Below, piece by piece: positions 14,313 to 25,607 of a DNA stretch of 64,000 nt (positions within the stretch are counted from its first letter, which is position 1; every line of letters starts with the position of its first letter). The position numbers and the translations under genes were made by a program. The notes beneath the pieces are model-generated. The model made no database searches and had not been told where the DNA came from. It saw only the letters and a list, made by a program, of their open reading frames with translations. The stretch comes from Epiperipatus broadwayi (taxonomy: Eukaryota > Onychophora > Udeonychophora > Euonychophora > Peripatidae), in NCBI GenBank assembly GCA_028023455.1, contig JAQFVV010000986.1, positions 62,001 to 126,000 of the forward strand, read 5' to 3'.

Positions 14313-14655
14313 ATGGTAAACTTCAGTGAAAGTGCACCCAGTTTAGATTATATATATATAAAAGAAAACAGCTATGTCATACAAATGCTCAGAACCAACA
14401 GATGTATAGAAATACGTATTATTATCATATCTCAACATATCAATATATCTTCCACCTATTTATATATTTAAAGAGCATAAACAATCACCATAAACTTCAT
14501 TGAAAGTGCACTAAGTTTAGATTATATATATAAAAAAAGAAAACAGGTTTGTCATACAAATGCTCAGAACCAACAAGATTGAAGTAATTGAAATTTATCC
14601 CATGATGATTGTTTATGCTCTTTAAATATATAAATAGGTGGAGTATATATTGATA
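14313..14655. repeat. Direct repeat of about 88 bp with an overlapping inverted repeat
   Basis: Copies at 14313-14400 and 14489-14574 share ...AAACTTCAKTGAAAGTGCAC... through GCTCAGAACCAACA with few differences. The segment 14440-14491, between and into the second copy, is inverted at 14601-14655 (TTTAAAGAGCATAAACAATC and its reverse complement). The arrangement suggests duplication of part of a small inverted-repeat element. Confidence 0.8.
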
Positions 14656-14851
14656 TATTATCTTGTTATTTGATTCAAGTCTTAACAGATGCCAATTAGT
14701 AATGTGATTTTTTATTTATCTGATGATGATTATATCTAGCTAATTTGTATCTATTCTATCCTTAGAAGTTTTAGAAATGTTTGTTGTTAAAGCAAGTGCA
14801 AATTAGTAAATATATTTTAATGATAATGTAATTTTCATATATATGTATATA

Positions 14852-17067
14852 TTATAACGATCGAAATGAAAGTGAAGATCGAATCTAACCACAAACTACA
14901 ATATCTGCTCTACAAGGCGCCATCTAGGCATTTAAACCTAGAAAAATTTATAGAGTAGGCAGATACGCGCTGTTAAGATTCCACTTTATTTAAATATTCA
15001 GATCATTAGCCCAAGTCACTAGCTCAGTGGAGACGCCAAGATAAAAATCTATATCTTAATTTATATCTTAAATATCAATAAATAAAAGCCACTGCCAGAA
15101 ATTAACACATAAAAATATTTATTTATGCACATATAAAATAACATTTAAATTTTGAGGAATAAATTCAACATTTTAGATTTTTCTATTAATCTTTTAATTT
15201 TACATTTAACTAAGTTTCAATGAGTTTAATATTTTATTTAGAAAGTCAAGTATGAATAGACTACATAGATCTGCATCTGAAAAGAAAATATTCTTCCCTG
15301 ATTTAACCTTAGGCAAAAAATTTCGCAATCAAACTGGCGACAATCCATCTGATACATTCATGTATTCAATGTAGCATGAAAATATGACAACACAAAATAC
15401 TATACTGTCAGGAATGTACATCTGATCAGTAAGTAGAATTAGAGAAGACATTGTCTCTCCACCAACAGGAATGTGACATCGGTTGGCAAGTAGAACAATA
15501 AACATAAAACTCCATAGGAATGGACTGCGGTCCTTTGCCGTCTTACCAATCCATCCATAGGCAAACAGAAGGTGTGTGGCGTATATATATAATCCTGCCC
15601 ATAGCGGATCTCATACTACATCTACAATTACACAAATATATCCAATCCGTTGAACCAATTCAACTACGAAACAAATAACCTAAGATTACCCTCCCTTAAT
15701 ATAACTTTACAAAACTATATAGCCATTCACGCCCGACTTAAATTTTTTAACATTTAAATACGTTCGCACAGATTTGTTTAAAAATGTTGGGTATAGATCG
15801 ATTACATAGATTCCACAGTCAAAAACATTTCCAAAATAAACATAAACGATCAAAATACAAAATTATTGATACCGACAATCGCAGAGGGAAATTTATAAGT
15901 AACCCAATAGTATTCACCATAAGATACTTGCGTTGCCACCAATAACTTAAAAGACATCTGAATAAATACATTTTAGATACCGTATGGTATCATTATTTAT
16001 CGAATGTCCATATATTAAACCACTAAACATCACATGATCACTATCTCATACTAGCACAATAATTGTTATTAAACAATTCAAAATACAGCAAAAATCTCCA
16101 TTGATTGCTCTTGTTAGCACAAGATGGCACTACTATTTGGAGAGTTTTGCTGTATGTCTATATATTTTGATCAAATATGAAAACCAAAATATAATTAACC
16201 ACAAACAAATCCATGCAAGCGTCTATAAACAATTTAAATTTCATGCATTTAAATAATCTTTACAATAAGAAAAAAAAATGTAAATGATGTTTATCAATCG
16301 GAAAACATATAAAATTAAACATTATTAATTTGATTTAAAAACTTACAAAAGTCAGATAAGAGTCCGTTTTAACATTTAAGTTGGCTTGCTTATCAATTTG
16401 TAAAACTTTGACGAAAGTTCTTAATTGATTTTAATAATTGTTCATTTCATATAGCTTATGGTAGAAGAGTCCAGGTTCCTGTTTTTAATTCCCGTGACAC
16501 CTCCATTGGAAGATAATGTTCTGGAGATGGCAATAGCTGGTTCAAGGTATCACAGTCTTTCATTTTTTTTTAAAATAGAGTGTGGTATGTGCGTCCTACC
16601 ACAACTCTGAAACACACAATGCTGGAACTGTCCGAAAAAAGTGTATTTCCCTTTTTATATTATCCACACAGATTCAATCAACAAAATGTCACTAATCCAT
16701 CACTTTCGTTAGGGTCCGAGCCAAGGCTTAGTGCTTCCATTGGTCAAGCTAATTTCTCTTTATTTTCTTATCTATCTTTGGTTTTCGATAATTCATAAAC
16801 AATCATTTCCATTTACAGATTACATTAATTAATACCTGTTTTTATTTTTAAATCTTGTACTTTTTTTTTTTTTTTATAAAAAAAGTACGTTCAAATACTT
16901 ATTTATTTGTTTTTTAAAAAAAAAAAAATTTAAAGTTTGGCATCTGTGTGAATGTATATACGTTTAACAAACATTTTAATTTTAGCGTTTAGTTTTTTAC
17001 TTTTATTTGCGAACTTTTAAGTTTTTATTTTAAATTAATGTAACGACATATTTATATATCGTTACAA
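14852..17067. mobile_element. Candidate (TA)n-nested element, about 2.2 kb
   Basis: Flanked on both sides by TA-rich runs. The left end reads TTATAACGATC after (TA)n; the right end reads ATCGTTACAA before (TA)n. The ends are imperfect inverted repeats of about 10 bp (TRTAACGAT). Short matching ends beginning TG and closing CA would also suit a solo LTR. No protein similarity recognised; a 72-codon ORF at 16580-16798 has no family features. It abuts the inverted dimer at 17076 across only an 8-bp (TA)n run. The boundaries are inferred from the junction motif alone. Confidence 0.35.
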
Positions 17068-17128
17068 TATATATATTGTAACATTTATTTATATACGTTA
17101 CAAATATATTGGCATTGGTTAAAAAAAA

Positions 17129-17197
17129 AACTAAAAGATAAAAGTGGATTTAAAATTTTGTAAAACTAAAAGATAAAAGTGGATTTAAAATTTTGTT
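17129..17197. repeat. 35-bp tandem duplication in foldback copy A
   Basis: Two exact copies of a unit containing CTAAAAGATAAAAGTGGATT start at 17131 and 17166. The duplication is not obvious in copy B, so it arose after the two copies formed. Confidence 0.85.
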
Positions 17198-17360
17198 GAG
17201 TAATTTTTTTTTTTAAAAAAAACCCTACAATGAGGGTTGAATTATTCTTCTTATTTTTTTTTATGTGATTAGTATTAACAGTAATTGGAGAGAACAAAAG
17301 AATTCCAAAAGCAAGTAAAAAAAGATAAGCTGAAAGTAGAAATACTCAAATTAATTAAAG

Positions 17361-17537
17361 ATGGCCGAAAACTTGAAGAAAATAAAAACTTTATTACATA
17401 AAATTTATAAAGACTGGATAAGATTAAAAAGGCGTGGTACTAGCATGCGCAGAAGTTCTGAAAACTGGATAGAAAAAGGAGGGATCCGGTTGAAGGAAGG
17501 TCTTGTTCGTTTTGTTTCTCTAGTTGGTCTTGGATAA
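17361..17537 (+). CDS. Short ORF in foldback copy A, shared start with copy B
   Basis: 58-residue basic ORF beginning MAENLKK. The start context TTAATTAAAGATGGCC recurs, inverted, in copy B (minus-strand ORF 19401-19586, beginning MAKGFANK). After the shared start the two reading frames diverge through indels. No family is recognised. A conserved ATG context alone is weak evidence, and it may only reflect common ancestry of the two repeats. Confidence 0.15.
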   Translation: MAENLKKIKTLLHKIYKDWIRLKRRGTSMRRSSENWIEKGGIRLKEGLVRFVSLVGLG

Positions 17538-19870
17538 CATTGATATATCCAAGATCGCTCTTCACTGAAGGAATTCGGCATGTCGCAGTGAACCGGAGCT
17601 CCTGAAGACATCGGACCTAATGATGTACCCCAGGAAAAGCCTTCGTGACCGACTGGGGAAATGGACCACAAGATCAAGCAATAACCAAAAGGCCGAGCTC
17701 ATTATAACCAAAAAACTATGCATAGTTATCTACTACTGAATTCATGAAACTTACCGGTAAGAATAATTATCCTGATTGTGACAAAGTTAACTATTTAAAA
17801 CTACTCGTAAAAATATACGTATAAAAGAATCCCGATAGTGACTTTAATTTTTCTATATGAGAGACTCTTATTTAACCAAGAACTTTTTGTTTATTTTAAC
17901 TGATATTTATATTTTCTGGATATTTCCCACCTGAATTAAATGTGTTCTCTCCAAGGTATTAATTAGCTACTTAACATGAAGTATTTTAGTTTGTCAAAAT
18001 TAAAAATATTTCTAATATCAATTCTCATTTGTGCGTTATTAATAATAGTTATTATTTTTTATTATTAAATCTATTAGTAGTTTAATAAGATTTAAAAATG
18101 TAATTTACCCTTGCCAATATGTTTGAATAAGCCCAGGAATAATAATCTTAAAAAATTAATTCTCGTTATGGTATGATGTAATAGCGATTAGTTTAAAAGC
18201 ACCTTTTTTCTGTTTAGTTTACGAGTTACAATATGTTTGACGCCGACTCAGTGGGTCTAACAACTCTGGTGCCCTCATGTAGAAATTAAAAAACTGAGTC
18301 AGCTCACGATTGTACTTAGCAATAATTCTAGGCCGAGTTGATCAGGAAATATAGCTATGTTTTTAGAATAGAAATATAACTTTCTTCTTTTTTGACATAG
18401 CTTGATCAACTCACGCGCATTTTATATTAGCGTGTAAGAGGCCTAGCAAAACAAAAAACGTTACAATATATATTGAAGCATTTTTCCCATCTGACTAGAC
18501 CTCTATCGCAATAAATTGCACAAGTTGATCAAGTTATAGCAAAAAGAAGAAAATTGTATTTTTATTTCTAAAAAAACATAACTATATTTCCTAATCAACT
18601 CTACCTAGTAATTGTTGTGAATTATGCTATCGATGAAATCAGTTTTTAATTTATTTGCAAGGTGCCAGAGTTCTACAAGAACCCACTGAAATCATCACAT
18701 AACATCTTGCAAATTAAAAAGAAAAAAAAAATTTTTAAGAATCGGTAATTCTACTGTAAACTAGAATTATCTTTTAAATATTATTATTCCTGGAGCTTAT
18801 TCAAAACATATTGGCAAAGGTAAATTACATTTTTAAATCTTACTAAACTAATAATAAATTTGATAATAAACACTAATAAATATTATTAATAATATACAAA
18901 TGAAAATTGATATTAGAAATATTTTTATTCTAACAGATTAAAAATCTGTTTAAGTTAAATTGTGAATTAAATAAACTGGAGAGAACACACACTGATCCAA
19001 ATATGAATACATTAATAAAAAATAACAGTCAAACAATTAAAAGGTTCTTGGTTAAATAAGAGTCTCTTGATAAATTAAATTGAAGTCTCAATTGGGATGC
19101 TATTATAAACTTATTTTTTAGAATGGTTTGTCGACAATTTAGTCACAATCAGGAATAATAAATAATAGCTTACCGGAAAATTTAGTGAGAAGGTAGTAGA
19201 TAACTATGCATAGGTTTTTGGGTTAGAATGAGCTCAGCCATTGGTTATTAGTTGATCTTGTGGTCTATTCTCCTAGTCAATCACGAAGGCTTTTCTGGTG
19301 TACATCTTCAGGCACAATGTCCACAGAAGGTGTTGTTTACTCCGACATGCTGAATTATTTCAGCATAGAGTGATCCTGGATATATTCTTGTTATCCAGGA
19401 CTAACTATAGAGAAACAAATGAACGATGTTAATCCAACTTAATTTTTTATTTTTATAGTCAGGATCCAGTTTCCTGATTTCTGCACATATCTTTTGTTTG
19501 TCAAAATATACGGTGTTAATTAATCTGTAATTCCTTATAAAATTCATGTTACAAAGTTTTCTTTTGTTAGCAAATCCTTTGGCCATCTTTAATTAGCTAA
19601 AATATTTTTCTTTTAGCTTATCTTTTTACTTTTGGAATTCTTTTGTTCTCTCCAATTCTACTTTCATTTCTAACTACATAAAAAAAATACGAAAGAACAA
19701 TTTAACTTTCATTGTATGTTTTTTTAAAAAAATAAATTATATTAAAAAAAATCTAAATTTACTTTTTTTTAAGCTTTTACCAAATGCCAATATATTTGTA
19801 CCATATATAAATAAATGGTACAATATATATATATATATATATTAATTCTAATGTTTTCACGGATAAAAGA

Positions 19871-20111
19871 TGTCATATTATTATTACTATTTGCGGGATA
19901 TTCCATGTAGTGAAAAAGCTAAATGCTGACGTTTCAGTACAATATCAAGTACCTTCCTCAGAGCGTCCTCTTTCTCAAATCATAAGAATGCATTCTTATG
20001 ATTTGAGAAAGAGGACGCTCTGAGGAAGGTACTTGATATTGTACTGAAACGTCAGCATTTTAGTTTTTTCACTACACGGAATATCCCGCAAATAGTAATA
20101 ATAATATGACA
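19871..20111. repeat. Near-perfect 241-bp palindrome, Penelope-type terminal repeat inverted on itself
   Basis: Arms 19871-19990 and 19991-20111 are reverse complements with only about four differences, meeting without a spacer at AATGCATT. Each arm contains CTGAGGA, a short stem and GAAACGTC. That arrangement is characteristic of the hammerhead-bearing pseudo-LTRs of Penelope-like elements. (TA)n flanks both sides. It is probably two terminal repeats joined tail to tail. Confidence 0.85.
20015..20057 (+). ncRNA. Hammerhead-ribozyme-like core
   Basis: CTGAGGA (20020-20026) matches the hammerhead CUGANGA box. A stem-loop follows: GGTAC, an 8-base loop, GTACT. Then GAAAC and GTC complete a core like that found in Penelope-like terminal repeats. 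An inverted copy lies in the left arm (about 19925-19966). In the palindrome, each core would be masked by pairing with the other arm, so activity is doubtful. The third stem is not fully resolved here. Confidence 0.35.
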
Positions 20112-20122
20112 TATATATATAT

Positions 20123-20187
20123 ATGTCAACAGATGGCGTTCTACCAAAAACACCATCAAGCGTATGTAGAATGCCATCTGTTGACAT
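20123..20187. repeat. Small hairpin, 22-bp stem
   Basis: ATGTCAACAGATGGCGTTCT... (20123-20144) pairs with ...GAATGCCATCTGTTGACAT ending 20187, with one mismatch and a 21-base loop. It directly follows the (AT)n after the palindrome. Confidence 0.85.
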
Positions 20188-20244
20188 AAATACAAGCGTT
20201 AGCAAGTTTTTAACTTTTTTGTTTTTCATATATATATATATATA

Positions 20245-20600
20245 TTGTAATGGACTGTATCTTTATATGATCTCAAATAAAAATAAACATATGAACTTTT
20301 GCAACAATAATCATTAGTTAACCAAGCCCCTAACTTTGAGGCGCCAAATGTAATGGACAATTGAACAAACATATTATGCTGACCACGTTGTGGCATCCAA
20401 ATGTAATGGAACATACTTTTACTCCATTATACCAATCATCAGTTAACTGGGACCAACAATTTGTGGTGCCAAATGTAATGGACAATATATCATATAAACA
20501 TATTATACCTCAAATGTAATGGAATGTCAATATATGAGAAGAAAATAATGCTTCAAACATTGGATGATATATGTAATGGAATATATATAATCTAAATAAA
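20245..20600. repeat. Cluster of TGTAATGGA motifs with about 124-bp duplication
   Basis: TGTAATGGA occurs at 20246, 20349, 20402, 20473, 20514 and 20571. A unit of about 124 bp is duplicated (GCGCCAAATGTAATGGACAA at 20341 and GTGCCAAATGTAATGGACAA at 20465). The first motif abuts (TA)n. On the minus strand the junction reads CCATTACATTTGGYGCC, which resembles an LTR end (...CA) followed by a primer-binding-type region. No retroelement protein is seen nearby. Confidence 0.7.
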
Positions 20601-22670
20601 TCCAATTGTTGAGAAAGCCTAATATAATAAATTGTTTATATGCCCTTCCAACTAGCTATACATGAAATAAATCTAAAATCATATAGAGCAATGAGGTCTA
20701 TCATTATAATTTATTCTTAAGGTTGATATAACTAACTAATCAAATATATATCAGAAACAAAGAGAATTCTATTAAATCCAATATACACATCCAATAAGTA
20801 AATTTATGTATATCTAAACATATCAATGAATAATAATATGTGTAAGTGGCCTAAAGACTAAACAATAAGTGAAATATGAAGTTATCCTCTATTAAATTGT
20901 GAAATCAATTAATTTCATAATGAATCTGGCATTACAAGAAAAATAAGAATAAAATATTAATACTCTTTTAAATAACTTACAAAGGCATTACTTATAAAAC
21001 AAATAGTACATCCTTTATTTTTATATTAATTTTAGGTAGTATAAGTGTATTAAATAATTTTTAAATACAAACCCAAATAATAAATATATGTATATACTTA
21101 CAATAAGTATATACATATATTAAATAGATAAAGACATATCTGTGCTTAACAAGTAGTTATTAATATAAATATAAATCCATATTTATATTTTTCAAATATT
21201 CAAAAATAAAAAAATAATAAAAAAAATATATATTATATACAGCAAATATATATAAATTATTGTTTTGGTCTGCATAAGAATTATCATATGAAGTTAAAAA
21301 AATGAAAATAGATAAATTAATAATAAAAAATTTTTATAATAAAAATTTTGCGAATATAAATTTCTCTTATTAAAATATACATAACAACCCATATGCAACC
21401 CAAACCTATATGTCATTCTTTAAGATTTTAAATTACTTAAGTGTTAATTTTGACACCTGTTAAATGTTTATTGCTGTTAGAAAACAAGACGCTTGAATTG
21501 AATATTTATAAAAATGTTATATTTTTATAATGAAAAATAAAAGTAAAAAAAAAAAAGAATATTGATCTCAAAACTATATATATAAACATATATATTAATA
21601 AAGTTTTTTTTACTACCTTTCAAAGTTCAACTTAATCTGCTTTTTTATTCCTTTATCTGTTTAATATTAGAATGCATTCTATCTAAAGTTAAATTGAAGA
21701 AATACCACGTTAGAAGAAATTATTGTTTTCCAAATGTACATACATATATTTCATTTTTCCTTTTTTAATTTCTCTCCTTGAAAAAAAAAATTATAATTGA
21801 CATATTGAATCCAATATATTAATTAATTTTAGTTACCTCCAGATTATCATTAGATTAACCATTATAGATTCCAGATAGCTATATCAAATTTCGGCTTCAA
21901 ACGCGATGAAATTCATGTGTTGAAATTTGCTCAGTTTTTCTTTTTAAACTACCTTGAAATAAATGAAAGAAAATGGCACAGTCCTTTGGCTGCGATATAT
22001 ATATATATATTAGTCAGTCATGTTTATATATTGATTACAAAAATTTATCTTATTCCACTATTCTTAAGAATGGCAATTTCAAAGAAACAAAGTACAACAA
22101 ATTTTTATCCTTTTGTTTGTTTAATCACTATCCTAATAATAATGGCTTCTTTTTGTTGCTGTTGTTGTTCTCCGTGTGCCAGCAAATGCTGTTTTAAATA
22201 CCATTGTTACATATGTTTTCTTTTAAACAATTAACATTCAAAAAAAATATTAACCATATAAAAAAAAATATTAAATCGAAAATTTATTTGACAGCTTTTA
22301 AATATATGTATATATACATAAATAATAACATTACATTTTTTTAATAATCACCACAAATAAAATAATCTTTTTTATAATCAACAATTTATATGTCTTTATT
22401 TATTTATAATAATTAGAACATATATGTATTACTATTAAACATCTCACCATTAAGAATAATAATAATAACAATAGTTAAATATTCACAATGATGTACCATC
22501 AACAAATAAATAAAATAATAACTTCAAACAATAACTATACCTAATAACCATAAACAATAATAATACTTCATATATAAACATCAACTCAAAGATATTTTTT
22601 TTTTAATAACAAATGATAATTTTTAAAATATAGATAGACTTATCGATATTTACAATATATATATATATCT
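20601..22670. other. Very AT-rich stretch, no gene
   Basis: Nothing coding is recognised. It contains a hairpin at 21081-21122 (TATATGTATATACTTA and its inverse around CAA) and a (TA)n run near 21999. ORFs at 21917-22234 and 21973-22197 are overlapping frames without family features. Confidence 0.5.
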
Positions 22671-24151
22671 TAACTTGCTCTTAAGCTTGCATTTAAATGA
22701 TCATTAGATGGTACTTACCAATAGCTCTAAACAAGCTTTATTTTTATAAGAGCTGAAAAAGAAAGAATTCAAACTCTCTATCGTTAAGTTCTTACCTCCA
22801 GACCAATTGGTTTCAAGCTTATGGCTCATCTCAGTGGAGGGATGGGACTCTAAAAACTAGATCTAAAATACCCTCAAAAATCAGCACTTATAAACACATA
22901 TCTATAAATTTGAAAGTCTAAACTGTTCAGACACTTAAATGTCTTCAAATTCAGCTTTTCAAACCAGATAGCTATATGGGTCTGAATTCAGCTCAGTTTC
23001 ACCATATAGTAAAAGCTTCTGCAATATAGTATCACAAAGGCCTTCAAAGGTATACTTATAACATCTAGTGAAACCAAGTCATAAATTTTGTAACTTGCTT
23101 TTAAGATTGCATTATATGATTGCTAGATGGAACTTACCAATAGCTCTAAACAAGCTTTATTTTTATAACTGCCAAAAAAGAAAAAAATTCAAAATATCTA
23201 TCGTAAAGTCCCTACCTTTAGGCCAATTGGTTTCAAACTTATTGCTCATGTCAGTGGAGGTATAGGACTCTAGAAACTAAATCTAAAATAGTAATTCTAA
23301 GGCCAGCACTTATAAAAGACATTTCTATCAATTTGAAAGTCTGAACTTTTCAGACATTTAAATGTCTTCAAATCCAGCTTTTCAAACTAGACAGCTACAT
23401 GGATCTAATTCAGCTCAGTTTCACAATATAGTAAAAGTTTCTGCAATCTAGCATTGCAAAGGCATTCAAGGGTACACATATAATACTTAATAAAACAAGT
23501 CATGAATTTTGTAACTTGCTTTTAAGTTTGCATTTAAATGATTGCTAGATGGAGCTTACCAATAGCTTTAAACAAGCTTTATTTTTATAAGTGCCAAAAA
23601 GAAGAAATTCAAAATCTCTATTGTGAAGTCCCTATTTCCAAACCAATTGCTTTCAAGCTCAGTGGAGGGATGGTCAATACTTATAAAACATGTTTCTATC
23701 AATGTGAAAGTCTGAACTTTTCAGACATGTAAATGTATTCAAATCGAGCTTTTCAAACTAGACAGCTATAAGGGTCTGAATTCAGCTCACTTTCACCATA
23801 TAGTAAAAGTTTCTGCAATATAGCATCATAAAAGCTTTGAAAGGTACACATATAATACTTAATAAAACAATTCATAAATTTTGTAACTTGATTTTTAGCT
23901 TGCATTTAAATGATCGCTAGATGGAGCTTACCAATAGCTCTAAGCAAGTTTTATTTTTATAAGTGCTAAAAGAGAAAGAATTCCAAAATCTCTATCATTT
24001 AAATGCAAGCTTAAAAGCAAGTTATGAAATTTATGACTTGTTTTATTAATTATTATAAGTGTACCTTTGAAGGTTTTTGCAATGCTTTATTGCAGAGGCT
24101 TTTACTATATGGTGAAACTGAGCTGAAGTCAGAACCATATAGCTATCTGGT
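22671..24151. repeat. Tandem array A of about 420-bp units, ending in an inverted piece
   Basis: Units begin with TAACTTGCT at 22671, 23091, 23512 and 23884. Periods are 420, 421 and 372; the third unit has an internal loss. The fourth unit stops near 23998, where the sequence turns into the reverse complement of unit ends (24,000-24,151), giving a foldback tip. Landmarks in each unit are CTAGATGGNRCTTACCAATA, CAGTGGAGG and CTGAACTTTTCAGACA. The array sits next to (TA)n. The same unit recurs at 40615-41642. Short ORFs within it are by-products. Confidence 0.93.
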
Positions 24152-25184
24152 TAAGGAAGCACTATGATGGCCTTACAATTATTACTATGCAATAGTTTGT
24201 CAGGTAGGCTGCAACATCATTACTTCAAATGCACATTAAAACTCTTATAGCCAGTTGAATTCCATACATCCTCCCATCATATGGTAGTGAGCTTTTTAGT
24301 GTTTGCTATTTCCATATATCTGCCAACCACATTGAGACTGTAACATTGGTGTGAAATGCCATCTATGCCTGATAATGGCTAATATGAACAGAATTGTTCT
24401 CCGCTGTAAATTCGGGCATGTAAATGGCATATTTATGTGCTTTTTCACAGAAACAATGCCATCAAGTGGCCATGCCCAGATTTGAGATGATTACCATTTT
24501 TTTAGATTGTATACACTTTAACAAATAAATGAAACAAATTGTTTTATTTGATTATGATTTGTAAAACATGTTTAAGTGCATTTGTACAATGTTAATGTTA
24601 AGATTATTTTTTTAATTCCATGTTCAAAACAGTAATTAATTTCAAAAACTAATTAGCAAAAAATAAATGTGCTATGAAGAATAAGAAATATTGCTTTTCT
24701 CAATGTGATATGAATTCAATTTTGTTAATCAAATATTCCCAGTAAATTTAAAGATAGCTGTTTTGAGAATATATTAATTAATTTAATTTTTTTTATTAAT
24801 TTTGAAAGTTTAAAATTTTATTGAATATGATAAAATGTAAAAGCATAGTCTCATATATGATTGTCTGACATGTAGTGTAAGGCAGTATTGTATTGCTATT
24901 TTTTTATATAAATATAATTTAATGAACATAACTGGGAAAAAGTATTCTCTTACGAATCAAGATCACCTCATTTAGTAGGTCTTATGGAAATTCAATTACA
25001 TAAAATATAATTGTTAGATGCAACGTAATAATGCGGTGAATTGTTTGTCTAATAAAACTTTATAATTGTCTAAAAGTTAATGATATTTAAAAGCTCAAAA
25101 AGATGCAAAACAAATAATATTCTAGATAAGTTTGTCATTGTTTACTTGTTTATAAATATTTCAATTAATTCAATTTACATATAT
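24152..25184. other. AT-rich spacer with a 13-bp stem
   Basis: No gene seen. AAATTCGGGCATG (24408-24420) is inverted, with one mismatch, at 24471-24483; GCCATC motifs also recur around it. This may be a decayed small element. Confidence 0.45.
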
Positions 25185-25203
25185 CAGGGATGGTCAAACT
25201 TTT
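25185..25203. repeat. hAT terminal inverted repeat (one end)
   Basis: CAGGGATGGTCAAACTTTT. The pattern CAGGGRTGG-CAAACTTTT is typical of hAT termini. The 8 bp outside (TTACATAT) would be the target duplication if the mate is found. Confidence 0.6.
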
Positions 25204-25607
25204 AGATATTGCAGGCAACTTTTTTGGTGAAAGGGTACCTGAAGCAAGTACATTTTTTTCAAGATTTGAATCGGAAACTAGAAAAAGAAAACGTTATTTT
25301 TGCCAGAATGAAATAAAGTAATGGTTTAACATTCTGTTTTATGTAAATGTACTCACAAATTGGTGTTTTTTATGTAAGGGCTTTTTAGGTACTCACAAAT
25401 ACTGGTGACATTTTACAAGATACTTAAATACTGATGAATTTTTTTCTATAAAATACGAACTGTAGAAGGCATTTTAATATGATTATTATTAAATTACCTC
25501 AGCTTCTTACATATTACAATTTGTCCTTATCGCTTTATAAAATATTTATTAAGTTACAATTATTAAATTATCTACAAATAATTATTTTCTAGAGTTGGTC
25601 CTGAATT

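Larger units (their letters stand above)
17076..19823. mobile_element. Foldback element: two inverted copies of a 1.35-1.39-kb element
   Basis: The whole interval is an imperfect palindrome centred near 18469. Copy A (17076-18466) begins TTGTAACATTT and ends CGTTACAA. After TATATA, copy B (18473-19823) begins TTGAAGC, a decayed form of the same end, and closes GGTACAA. Matching landmarks include 17361/19586 (AAAGATGGCC and its inverse), 17690/19230 (GAGCTCA near AACTATGCATAG), 18118/18805 and 18336/18600. Outside lie (TA)n runs. Arms have diverged noticeably, so the inversion is old. Each copy has only about 10 bp matching between its own two ends, which fits either a solo LTR or a short-TIR DNA element. 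Confidence 0.75.

Noticed and set aside
16857-16887. GTAC-poly(T)...poly(A)-GTAC hairpin
   Set aside because: Mostly homopolymer pairing, so not evidence for a functional structure or terminator.
23068-23732. Similar ORFs beginning MIARW in the 420-bp array
   Set aside because: They recur because the repeat unit recurs, and frames break between units; no sign of coding constraint.
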